From Archangium sp. (GTDB taxonomy: Bacteria > Myxococcota > Myxococcia > Myxococcales > Myxococcaceae), in assembly GCA_030695565.1 (NCBI GenBank), contig JAUYRZ010000048.1, forward strand, positions 124,001 to 188,000: DNA of 64,000 nt, in the 5' to 3' direction. This document shows, in pieces, positions 33,883 to 41,576 of this stretch. Under the pieces are notes generated by a model. It saw nothing but the letters and a program-made list of their open reading frames with translations. It was not told the origin of the DNA and ran no database searches. Both the position numbers and the translations under genes were made by a program. The first letter of the stretch is position 1; every line of letters starts with the position of its first letter.

Positions 33883-34992
33883 ATGCGCCTGAGCTGGATG
33901 TTGCTGGTCGCGATGGTTGTCACCGGTTGCGTGCACACCCGCGGTGAGAAGGCCCTGCCGAAGGGCGCCCACGAAGTGAAGTTCGACGAGGTCGTCATCA
34001 CCGGCGATCTCGAGTTGGAGAAGCTCAACGACGAAGAGCTCTTCGCCGCGGGCACCTCGTTCTATGCGGCGGAAGACTACGCGCAGGCGGCTCGCTACTT
34101 CGGGCGCATCTGCGACTTCCACCCCAAGTCGAAGCACTACCGGCCGGCGCTCTACAACGCGGGCCTCGCGCTGGAGAAGATCAAGGCGTGGGAAGACGCG
34201 TGGGTGCGCTTCTCGGTGTTGTCCGACCCGGTGAAGGGCACTGGTGACGCGCTCGACGCTTCGTTCCGCGTGGCGGAGTGCGACTACCACCTCGAGCGCT
34301 ACACCGACGCCATCGAGGTGCTGCGCAACATCGCCGATCGCAGCGAGGTCTCCGCCGACAAGCGCATCGAAGCGCGCGTGCAGCAGGGCATCTGCGAGTT
34401 GGAGATCGACCAGAAGGACGCGGCCGAGAACACCCTGCGCAGCGTGCTGACCTACTGGAACTCGTTGCCCGACAAGGACCTGGTCGACGACTACTTCCCC
34501 GGCCAGGCGCAGTTCTTCATCGGGGAGATCTTCCGCCTTCACTACGAAGCGGTGGCGCTCGATGGAAACAAGAGCACCGCGAAGCTGGCCGAAGACCTCG
34601 AGTACAAGTCCGAGCTGCTGCTCTCGTCGCAAGGCCACTACTTGCGCGCGATTCGCATCGGCAACGGCTACTGGGCGACGGCCGCGGGCAATCGCATCGG
34701 TGGGCTGTACGAGAACATGTACGACCACATGATCCACGCGCCGGCACCCATTGAACTGGCGGCCTCGGAGCAGGAGATCTACCGGGCCGAGCTGCGCAAG
34801 AAGATCCGCGTGCTGATCGGCAAGGCGATCACCGTCTACGAGCGCACCCTGGAAGCGGCGGAACGCATCGGGGCGTCGAGCCCGTTCGTGCAGCAGACGC
34901 GGGAGAGCCTGCAGCGAATGAAAGACTTGCTCCTCGCAGAGGCGAAAGCGGAGGAAGAGGAGAAGGCCACCACGACTCCCCCCGGTTCATGA
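33883..34992 (+). CDS. TPR-repeat lipoprotein
   Basis: 369 residues. The signal peptide and lipobox MRLSWMLLVAMVVTGC predict anchoring in the outer or inner membrane. Residues 50-235 hold about five TPR-like helix pairs (LFAAGTSFYAAEDYAQAARY; ALYNAGLALEKIKAWEDAW; CDYHLERYTDAIEVLRNIAD). The C-terminal part is helical and acidic (EAEEEEKA). TPR lipoproteins occur in myxobacterial gliding and envelope assemblies, but I cannot assign this one to them. It follows the ArsA pair by 73 bases and could share its promoter. A REP-like palindrome follows its stop. Confidence 0.75.
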   Translation: MRLSWMLLVAMVVTGCVHTRGEKALPKGAHEVKFDEVVITGDLELEKLNDEELFAAGTSFYAAEDYAQAARYFGRICDFHPKSKHYRPALYNAGLALEKIKAWEDAWVRFSVLSDPVKGTGDALDASFRVAECDYHLERYTDAIEVLRNIADRSEVSADKRIEARVQQGICELEIDQKDAAENTLRSVLTYWNSLPDKDLVDDYFPGQAQFFIGEIFRLHYEAVALDGNKSTAKLAEDLEYKSELLLSSQGHYLRAIRIGNGYWATAAGNRIGGLYENMYDHMIHAPAPIELAASEQEIYRAELRKKIRVLIGKAITVYERTLEAAERIGASSPFVQQTRESLQRMKDLLLAEAKAEEEEKATTTPPGS

Positions 34993-34995
34993 ACT

Positions 34996-35034
34996 TGTCT
35001 CCCTCTCCCTCTGGGAGAGGGTCGGGGTGAGGGG
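34996..35034. repeat. REP-like palindrome, best conserved short copy
   Basis: TGTCTCCCTCTCCC-TCT-GGGAGAGGG then TCGGGGTGAGGGG. Arms are at 35001-35009 and 35013-35021 with a 3-base loop. The tail ends 3 bases before the GTG start of the M48 gene, so its GAGGGG may serve as that gene's ribosome site. Confidence 0.75.
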
Positions 35035-35037
35035 CTA

Positions 35038-36246
35038 GTGGAAGCGCTGTCAGAAATTCAGGCGTACCACCAACCGATCTACACAGCCGCGCTGGTCGAC
35101 CTCGTCGTCTGGCCGCTGCTGCTGATCACCACCGCCCGGTTCCTCACCAAACCGTTTCACGCGGTGGCGGTTCGCTGGGGCCAGCGAATCGACCTGGCGG
35201 TCCTCACGAAGATCTGGAAGGGCCCTGAGTGGGCGGAGACCATCGTCTTCGCCCTGCTCTACTTCGGCTTCTTCGTCCTGGTGAACCTGCCGATCGACCT
35301 CTGGTTCGGCTACGTGCGCGAACACGAGTTCGGGCTCTCCAACGAATCGCTGGGCGGGTTCCTGTTCGACGGCCTCAAGCGTCAGCTGTTCCTGGTCATC
35401 TCCGTCACCGCGCTCGCCTTCGGGCTCTTCGGGCTGGCGCGCCGTACGAAGCACTGGTGGTGGATGGTCGCCATCGCCACCTCCCTGGCCCTGGTGGTCT
35501 CGACCGCGATCGATCCCTACCGCTCGAGGCTGTACGTCGAGCAAACCTCGCTGCCCCCGGGCACCTTGCGCTCTCGCCTCACCACGATGCTGCAAGACGC
35601 CTCCATCCCCTTCTCCGACATCTACGTGGTGCACACCGGCGTCAAGAGCGTGCGGGTGCAGGCGGCCTTTGCCGGCACCGGCCCCACGCGAAGCATCCTG
35701 CTCTCCGACACGTTGATTGACGCGATGACCGAGCAAGAAGTGGTGCTCGCCGTCGCGCACGAAGCAGGTCACGTGAGCGAATCGCGTTGGCCTGGCCGGG
35801 TGCTCTCGCCGCTCGCCGTCTTCGCGTTGATGGGCTTCATCGAGTGGCTGTTCCGACGCTCCAGTCAGCGGGGCTGGTTCGGCATCAAAGTCCGCGGTGA
35901 CGTGCGCGTGCTGCCCTTGCTGGTGCTCACGTTCGATCTCGCGACGAGCGTGGTGACGCCCCTCTCCGCGGCCCTGTCGCGCGGCCGAGAACTGGCCGCC
36001 GATCAATTCGCGATGCAGCTGACTGGAGACGGTGACTCGCTCGCCTCGCTGCTGGTGAAGCTGGGGCGAATCAACAAGGTCGATCCGGATCCCCCGCGTT
36101 GGTACGTGCTGTCGGGCGTCACGCACCCGACCATCGTTCAGCGCGTCGAAGCGATCCGTTCAGCTCAGAAGAACGCCACGCCGCCGCCGACCACGCCGGT
36201 CAACGCAGGCACATCGGAGCAGCAGTTGCCCGGCGTCATCCGGTAA
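35038..36246 (+). CDS. M48-family membrane metalloprotease (Ste24/CAAX prenyl protease-like)
   Basis: 402 residues, GTG start. There are at least four transmembrane helices: about 15-40, 65-90, 110-135 and 140-160. The N-terminal part has Ste24 traits (FLTKPFHAVAVRWGQRIDL; EHEFGLSNESLGGFLFDGLK). The zinc site is HEAGH at residues 241-245, followed by a third ligand region ELAADQFAMQLTGD. Some Ste24-type enzymes have HELGH; Ala at the third position is tolerated. It probably degrades or processes membrane proteins in the inner membrane. Its last 82 bases are shared with the convergent outer-membrane gene. Confidence 0.85.
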   Translation: MEALSEIQAYHQPIYTAALVDLVVWPLLLITTARFLTKPFHAVAVRWGQRIDLAVLTKIWKGPEWAETIVFALLYFGFFVLVNLPIDLWFGYVREHEFGLSNESLGGFLFDGLKRQLFLVISVTALAFGLFGLARRTKHWWWMVAIATSLALVVSTAIDPYRSRLYVEQTSLPPGTLRSRLTTMLQDASIPFSDIYVVHTGVKSVRVQAAFAGTGPTRSILLSDTLIDAMTEQEVVLAVAHEAGHVSESRWPGRVLSPLAVFALMGFIEWLFRRSSQRGWFGIKVRGDVRVLPLLVLTFDLATSVVTPLSAALSRGRELAADQFAMQLTGDGDSLASLLVKLGRINKVDPDPPRWYVLSGVTHPTIVQRVEAIRSAQKNATPPPTTPVNAGTSEQQLPGVIR

Positions 36247-36938
36247 CGCACCTCGGCTTCGAGGAAGAAGTGTTTGCCGAAGAAGACATCGAGACCGCCG
36301 GCGCCAGCGAAGCCGAACGAGAAGGCACCCGGGTTGGCGTAGCTCTCGTTGCCGCTGAAGGAGACCGACGCGTACGGCTTGACGGGCGAGTTGGGAAACA
36401 GCGAAAGCTTCACGCCGAGCATGTCCCAGGTGCGGCCCTGCTGGCGGAACTCGAGATCGCTGCGCAGCGAGAGCCAGCGGGTGAGGCGCACTTCGAGGCC
36501 AGGCGAATGCGCGAAGCCCGTGCCGCTGAAGTCGAGTTCACCATCGACCATCGTGGGATTCGTGGAGACGCCGGGCATGTATTTCACGGCGAGAATCCCG
36601 GGGCGATCACTCTTCGGCTTGGAGACCTTCGCCTGCACGATGGGCGCGTTCGCGTAGGCGACCTGCGGGGGCGGCGCGGCGTACACGATGGGCGGAGGCG
36701 AGTAGACGACCGGCGGCGGCGCGTACACCACCGGAGGCGGCGTCTGCGTGTAGTACGCCACCGGGGGGAGCTGTCCCTGCACGACCACCACGGGTGGCGG
36801 GCAGTTGTGGCGCTTCGAAAAGCCGAAGAAGACGTGCCCCAGCTGAATGCCGACTCCACCACCCGTGCGGCAGGCAAAGGCAGGGGCGGAAACTCCAACG
36901 ACCAACAACACGGAACACAGGCGAACGAGACGCTGCAT
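36165..36938 (-). CDS. Putative outer-membrane protein with Pro/Tyr-rich linker
   Basis: 257 residues. AAGGAGG lies 6 bases before the ATG, an unusually strong site. The signal peptide is cut after SAPAFA. Residues 45-100 are a Pro-Tyr-Val low-complexity region (VYAPPPVVYSPPPIVYAAPP), followed by a beta-barrel-like domain ending in Phe-Phe (GVVGGGVAFF) with Cys-Cys near the end. The domain resembles OmpA/OprF N-terminal barrels (VKPYASVSFSG; FFLEAEVRYRM). Its 3' end overlaps the M48 protease gene by 82 bases in the other direction. Confidence 0.75.
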   Translation of the reverse strand: MQRLVRLCSVLLVVGVSAPAFACRTGGGVGIQLGHVFFGFSKRHNCPPPVVVVQGQLPPVAYYTQTPPPVVYAPPPVVYSPPPIVYAAPPPQVAYANAPIVQAKVSKPKSDRPGILAVKYMPGVSTNPTMVDGELDFSGTGFAHSPGLEVRLTRWLSLRSDLEFRQQGRTWDMLGVKLSLFPNSPVKPYASVSFSGNESYANPGAFSFGFAGAGGLDVFFGKHFFLEAEVRYRMTPGNCCSDVPALTGVVGGGVAFF

Positions 36939-37016
36939 CGTGCCTCCTTGAACCCATCTGTTGCCGGTGGGCCCAGAAGTGATCGACGTCTCGTTCGCCT
37001 TTTTGAAGTCTCGGGA

Positions 37017-37403
37017 TTAGCGGGCGTACAGCCGCAGGAGACTCTGGGCCCGCGCCTGCACCGGTGAAGGAATCTGGGCGGCGACTTTCAGGTCGTCGAT
37101 GCCGTCGAGGTCGCCCCGCTTGCAGCGCAGCTCGCCGCGGTTGACGCGGGCCAGCACGGTGTTGGCGTCGAGGCTGAGGGCGGTGTCGTAGGCGGCCCGC
37201 GCCTCTGACAGCTTGCCCTGTTGGTGGAAGACCGAGCCGAGCGACGCGTGCATGGTCGCATCGGCTGGATCGAGAACGAGGAGGCCCTTGAAGATGTCGA
37301 CGGCGCCTTCGAGTTCGCCTGCGTCGACCAGGTCGAACGCGCGCGACACGATTGCCTGCGCCTGGTCTGAAGTGAGTCCGATGTGCTGAGCGAGAGTGGT
37401 CAT
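37017..37403 (-). CDS. Small TPR protein, SycD/LcrH-like chaperone candidate
   Basis: 128 residues, cytoplasmic. Three TPR units (LVDAGELEGAVDIFKGLLVL; HASLGSVFHQQGKLSEARAA; VNRGELRCKRGDLDGI). Size and repeat number match class II type III secretion chaperones (SycD/LcrH/SicA), which hold translocators before export. It lies 12 bases downstream of the gene for the secreted-looking protein, the classic order for such pairs. No secretion machinery genes are in the window, so the role is inferred from context. Confidence 0.65.
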   Translation of the reverse strand: MTTLAQHIGLTSDQAQAIVSRAFDLVDAGELEGAVDIFKGLLVLDPADATMHASLGSVFHQQGKLSEARAAYDTALSLDANTVLARVNRGELRCKRGDLDGIDDLKVAAQIPSPVQARAQSLLRLYAR

Positions 37404-37415
37404 GGTGGCGTCCCC

Positions 37416-38357
37416 TCACTTCATGTTGCGGACGGAGTTCATCGCGACGTCCGAGTACATCTTCATCAGGTTCGAAATCGCTTCCTGCATCTGCGTGTAC
37501 ATCGCAGTGAGCATGCTCTGGAGTTGCTGCAGTTCGTTGTACTGGTTCTGAAGGTCCTTGCGGCGCTCGGGGGTGGTCGCGGGGTTGGCGATCTCCGCCA
37601 TGATCGAGTTCATCGAGGTGCCGATGCTCTGGATCGCGTTGTTCACGTTCTCGACAGCTCCTTCCATGCCGCTCTTGGCTGACGGAGTGGAAGCCGCGAA
37701 CAGCGGGCCAGTCGCGCCGGTCCCACCTGCCCCCGGAGTCCCACCCGCTCCCGAGGCGCCGGTTGCTGCATTGCTGGTCTGAGCCGTGAGTTCTGCTCTC
37801 ACCTCCGTTGCGACGGCGTTCTTCATCTCCTTGAGAGTCGCCTTCTGAGTCGCGAGGAACGCCTCCACGTCCGCGACCCCAACCAGGTTGTCGGTCTTCG
37901 AGATCGCCTGCCAGACCTCCGAATTTGCCAGCAGACGGAGTGCAGCTTCACGTGCCGCAGGGTTTGCTTTCGTGTCGTCTCGGAGGGCGATGAGGTCCTG
38001 GTACTGGATGTTCTTGTCGGGGCAGATCCCAGTGAACTGATCGACGAGCAGGAAGTCGCTCATCAGGTGCGCGTCAGCATCGTCGTACTGATTCTTGAGC
38101 TTGACGTATTCGGGGTCGCTCATCAGTCGCTCTTGCGTCATCTGCTCGAAGTCGGCGTGCTTGCGGGTCGCCGCCTCTCGAGCACTCTCCGTCGGCGCGC
38201 TCGCGGGAGCAGCCGCGCGAGGTGCGGGTGCCGGTCCGACGCTGTCGCCCGGCTTCTCGGCAGCTGCTGAGGACTTCGAAGACCTGGCGGTCTGCTGGGA
38301 ATCGTCGATCTGCAGAGACTGGGCAGGCTGAAAGGGCTGCTGTGCGACCTTGTCCAT
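37416..38357 (-). CDS. Candidate type III-like translocator/filament or effector, no signal peptide
   Basis: 313 residues from ATG 38357 with AAGGAG 7 bases upstream; the long upstream open frame is not coding. The N-terminal 80 residues are Ser/Ala/Pro/Gln-rich and disordered, like many secreted substrates. Residues 80-190 have helices and a motif ALRLLANSEVWQAISKTD-like that resembles HrpF/NolX repeat units. A Gly/Ala hinge follows, then a Met-rich amphipathic C-terminus (MLTAMYTQMQEAISNLMK, MYSDVAMNSVRNMK) similar in pattern to needle or filament tails. Its downstream gene encodes a TPR chaperone-like protein. The identity is a hypothesis. Confidence 0.6.
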   Translation of the reverse strand: MDKVAQQPFQPAQSLQIDDSQQTARSSKSSAAAEKPGDSVGPAPAPRAAAPASAPTESAREAATRKHADFEQMTQERLMSDPEYVKLKNQYDDADAHLMSDFLLVDQFTGICPDKNIQYQDLIALRDDTKANPAAREAALRLLANSEVWQAISKTDNLVGVADVEAFLATQKATLKEMKNAVATEVRAELTAQTSNAATGASGAGGTPGAGGTGATGPLFAASTPSAKSGMEGAVENVNNAIQSIGTSMNSIMAEIANPATTPERRKDLQNQYNELQQLQSMLTAMYTQMQEAISNLMKMYSDVAMNSVRNMK

Positions 38358-38496
38358 TTGAGGCTCCTTGAAGGGGGCGAGATGCCCTGTGGTGAGCGGC
38401 CGATTCGCACACCGCATGCCACCCTCCCTCCGCCGCGATTCCGCCCACTTGCGAGTCGATGACAGTCCTCCCGGCGAGACGTAGGGTCCGCCCGCG

Positions 38497-38943
38497 ATGC
38501 GCGCTCTTGGACTCGATCTCGGCACGAAGACCATTGGCCTGGCGGTCTCCGACGAGCTCGGCATCACCGCGCAGGGGCTCACCACGCTCGAGCGCCGCGG
38601 CCCACGGAAAGACCTCGAAGCACTCGCCGAACGCGTCACCGAGTTCACCATCGACCGCTTCGTCATCGGCCTGCCGCTGAACATGGACGGCAGCGAAGGC
38701 CCGCGCGCCGAGTTCACGCGGAAGTTCGGCATGGGCCTCGAGGAGGCCACCAAACTCCCCGTCATCTACTGGGACGAACGGCTCACCAGCGTGGCCGCGC
38801 ACCGCGCCCTGAGTGAGATCGGCGCCTCGCGGAAGAAGCGGAAGGAAGTGATCGATCAGGTCGCGGCCGTGCTCATTCTCCAGGGCTGGCTCGACTCGCA
38901 ACGCCCGCAGCCGTCCGTTCACGGAGACGACTCCGCCGACTGA
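38497..38943 (+). CDS. ruvX: Putative pre-16S rRNA nuclease / Holliday junction resolvase-like YqgF
   Basis: 148 residues. An RNase H-like fold with LGLDLGTKTIGLAVSDELG at the start, VIGLPLNMDGSEGPRA, YWDERLTSVAA and DQVAAVLILQGWL at the end; the acidic residues of the active site are in place. YqgF trims the 5' end of 16S rRNA in E. coli. Length is normal. It sits between the two secreted-protein/TPR pairs without obvious relation to them. Confidence 0.92.
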   Translation: MRALGLDLGTKTIGLAVSDELGITAQGLTTLERRGPRKDLEALAERVTEFTIDRFVIGLPLNMDGSEGPRAEFTRKFGMGLEEATKLPVIYWDERLTSVAAHRALSEIGASRKKRKEVIDQVAAVLILQGWLDSQRPQPSVHGDDSAD

Positions 38944-38987
38944 ACCGGCCCAAATCACGCCGTTCTTCACTGGCCGCTGAAGTGCAC

Positions 38988-39014
38988 ACGACCCCTCCAC
39001 ACCCCGGAGGTCGT
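38988..39014 (+). promoter_or_regulatory. Hairpin covering the ribosome-binding site of the Ala-rich protein gene
   Basis: ACGACC (38988-38993) and TCC (38996-38998) can pair with GGA and GGTCGT (39006-39014), with a 2-base bulge and a 7-base loop. The right arm contains GGAGG, the only good ribosome site before ATG 39016. Confidence 0.4.
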
Positions 39015-39015
39015 G

Positions 39016-40386
39016 ATGAGTCTCGATGGAATCAGCAACAAGCTCGGTGTCAGTGCCCTCGAAGGCCCTGACGTCGACATGCGTGCGGCCGCACGCGAGC
39101 TGAACAAGCCCCTCAAGAAGAACGAAGAGAACGCGGTGAGCAGCTTCATCCGCGGTGCGGGTCAGAGCGAAGGCCCTGCTCCCGAGCAGGCGTGGGATCT
39201 CTTCAAGGCGATCGGCGACCTCTTCAGCGGCAACCAGCCCCAAGGCAACGGAGCGGACGCCGCGAACAAGTTCGACCTCGGCGCGATCTTGAGCTCCATC
39301 TTCGACTTCGCCGGAAAGGAAGCGAAGAAGGCGGGCGCGCTCCCACCGAAAGAAGAGACGCGCGTCAAAGGCCAGGAGCGCGTCGAGGTCTCGGGCGAGT
39401 TCAACGACGGAGCGTTCAAGGCCAAGGGCCGCGCCGCCGCAGAAGCCCACGCGAAAGCCAACGCCTTCAGCGAGACCTTCATCGACGGCAGCGGCGTCGG
39501 CGTACGAGGCGGAGCAGAAGCCAGCGTCGGCGTCTCCGCTGAAGCAGAAGGCAGCATCAAGACAGACATCGGGTCGATCGACGGTCGCGCCCGCGTCTCA
39601 GCCGAGGTCTACGCGCGCATCTACGGTGAAGCGAGGGCCGGCCCCGACGGCGTGAGCGCCGCCGCGAAGGCCGAAGTCGGCGCCATGGCGAAGGCCGACT
39701 CCGACCTGAACATTCAGCTCGGCGACGGACTCATCGCAGGTCACGCCGACGCTCACGCCGAAGCCGGTGCAGGCGGGAAAGCGAAGGCCAGAGCCGCCGT
39801 CACCTTCAACCCCGCCGAGGTCCTGGTGAACGCGAAGGCCGAGTCATTCGCAGGCGCGCGCGCTGGCTATTCAGCGAAGGGCGGAATCGCGGGCGTCGGC
39901 TACGGGGTCGAGTGCGAAGTCTGGGCGGGCGCGGGCGCCAAGGCAGAGATCAACGGCGGCCTCGACAAGGAAGGAAAGTTCAAGCTCGAGTTCTCGCTCG
40001 GCATCGCGGCGGGCGTCGGCTGCATGGTGAAGATCAACTTCGAGTTCGACACGAAGATCTTCGGCAAGGTCGCAGGCGACATCATCGCGGCGGCAGGCGA
40101 CATCTTCGGCGGCCTCTTCGGAGCCGTCGCTGGCCTCTTCGATGGCGGCAGTGGTGACGGAAAGCGCGCCGGCCAGGCGATCGCAGGCGCCATCCGCCAG
40201 GTCGCGCCGATACTCGGAAAGGCCGCCGCCGACGCCGCGAAGAAGGAAGCCGAAGGAGCAGTACCGGATCCCAACGGCGCGCCGAAACACGAAGCAGCCG
40301 AAGGCGATCACGCCGCGGCCCCGAAGAAGGACACCCGCTTCAGCAGCGAGAAACACGGCACCCTCGTCAAAGGATCACTGTCATGA
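39016..40386 (+). CDS. Ala/Gly-rich secreted-type protein without signal peptide
   Basis: 456 residues from ATG 39016, preceded by GGAGG. Residues 1-110 are helical and charged. From about 115 to 330 there is a long Ala/Gly/Glu repeat-like region with alternating small residues (AAAEAHAKANAFSETF; AEASVGVSAEAEGSI; VSAEVYARIYGEARAG; HADAHAEAGAGGKAKA), probably a beta-solenoid or amphipathic helical rod. Then come a Gly-rich hydrophobic stretch (IIAAAGDIFGGLFGAVAGLF) that could insert into membranes and a Lys/Ala tail. No signal peptide or lipobox. ATGA overlap with the following TPR gene suggests a substrate/chaperone pair. The function is unknown. Confidence 0.65.
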   Translation: MSLDGISNKLGVSALEGPDVDMRAAARELNKPLKKNEENAVSSFIRGAGQSEGPAPEQAWDLFKAIGDLFSGNQPQGNGADAANKFDLGAILSSIFDFAGKEAKKAGALPPKEETRVKGQERVEVSGEFNDGAFKAKGRAAAEAHAKANAFSETFIDGSGVGVRGGAEASVGVSAEAEGSIKTDIGSIDGRARVSAEVYARIYGEARAGPDGVSAAAKAEVGAMAKADSDLNIQLGDGLIAGHADAHAEAGAGGKAKARAAVTFNPAEVLVNAKAESFAGARAGYSAKGGIAGVGYGVECEVWAGAGAKAEINGGLDKEGKFKLEFSLGIAAGVGCMVKINFEFDTKIFGKVAGDIIAAAGDIFGGLFGAVAGLFDGGSGDGKRAGQAIAGAIRQVAPILGKAAADAAKKEAEGAVPDPNGAPKHEAAEGDHAAAPKKDTRFSSEKHGTLVKGSLS

Positions 40387-41576
40387 ACATCCAGCCGCTG
40401 TTGGTCGAAGCCGAGCGCTACCTCACCCTGAAAGACGTCGATCGCGCCGCCGAGCTCTACGTGCACGCGCAGCAGCAGTGCGCTGGCCGCTCGCCGATGC
40501 CGCTGGTCGGTCTCGCCCGCATCGCGATCCTGACGCAGAAGTTCGAAGAGGCCGGGCAGCTGCTCACCGCCGTGAACAAGCTCTTCCCTGCCTGCGCGGA
40601 GGCGTTGACCCTGCTCGGCGTGCTCGAAGAAGCGGCTGGGCGTCTCGACGAAGCGATCGTCTTTCACACGCGAGCGCTCGCACACGACTCGGCACTCGGC
40701 GTCGCGCACGTGAATCTGGGTCGCAGCTACGCCCTGCTCCACCGTTGGGAGCTCTCGGCGGCGAGCTACACGCTGGCGATTCAACACGGCGCGCTGGATG
40801 TCGCGGTGAAGGTGCAGCTCGGCACGGCCCTGTTCCGCGCGCACCGCACGCCCGAAGCACTCAAGGTCCTCTCCCTCACCGTGCAGGCACACCCGAAACA
40901 CCTCGACGCGATCCTCACGCTGGCCGACGCGTTGGTGGAGACTGGCGCTCTCCAACTTGCCGCAGAGCTGCTCGACAACGCGGCGCCGAGACTTCCCGAA
41001 GAAGCGCTCATCGCCTCACGCCGAGCGTCCATCGCGTTGCGCATGAAAGATCTCGAGGCCGCGCGCCGTGAAGCCTGGCGGCACACCCTGATCGCGCCGA
41101 AAGACGAAGAGGCGTGGCTCTTCGCGGCGGTCATCGACACCATGCTGCTTCGGTTCGACAGCGCAGAGAAGGCGCTCAAGCAGATCCTCCGCATCAACCC
41201 GAAGAACGCACGCGCGCACTACCACCTGGGTGGGCTGTTCGACGCGCTCAAGGACAAGGCGGCCGCGAAGAAGTCGTACCGCGCGGCGATCAGCTGCGAC
41301 TCGCTGGCGTGGGAGCCGCTCAACAACCTGGCCATCATGCTCCTCGAAGAAGGCACGCCGGCGTCGTTGACCGAAGCGCGCACGCTGCTCGACCGCGCCA
41401 TCCGCCTGGGCACCCGCGGCGATGCGATCCTCATCCGCTACAACCTCGCGCTCGCCTGCTACCGGCTGGGCGATCTGCTGGGCACGCGGCGGGCGGCGCA
41501 GGAGCTCCTCAAGCTCGCTCCGGTGGATCACCCGATGGCCACCGAAGCGCACCGCGTACTCAAGCTCGCGGCGTGA
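40383..41576 (+). CDS. TPR-repeat protein paired with the Ala-rich protein
   Basis: 397 residues, cytoplasmic, almost entirely TPR: about ten units (AERYLTLKDVDRAAELYVHA; LTLLGVLEEAAGRLDEAIVF; HVNLGRSYALLHRWELSAAS; HYHLGGLFDALKDKAAAKKS; PLNNLAIMLLEEGTPASL). It starts inside the upstream stop (ATGA), so expression should be coupled. It probably binds the preceding product or a complex that handles it. Its stop abuts the stop of the convergent glycosyltransferase gene with no gap. Confidence 0.8.
   Translation: MNIQPLLVEAERYLTLKDVDRAAELYVHAQQQCAGRSPMPLVGLARIAILTQKFEEAGQLLTAVNKLFPACAEALTLLGVLEEAAGRLDEAIVFHTRALAHDSALGVAHVNLGRSYALLHRWELSAASYTLAIQHGALDVAVKVQLGTALFRAHRTPEALKVLSLTVQAHPKHLDAILTLADALVETGALQLAAELLDNAAPRLPEEALIASRRASIALRMKDLEAARREAWRHTLIAPKDEEAWLFAAVIDTMLLRFDSAEKALKQILRINPKNARAHYHLGGLFDALKDKAAAKKSYRAAISCDSLAWEPLNNLAIMLLEEGTPASLTEARTLLDRAIRLGTRGDAILIRYNLALACYRLGDLLGTRRAAQELLKLAPVDHPMATEAHRVLKLAA

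Noticed and set aside
38358-38765. N-terminal extension of the translocator-like gene
   Set aside because: Ser/Arg-rich shadow of the ruvX region; AAGGAG at 38364-38369 fixes the start at 38357.
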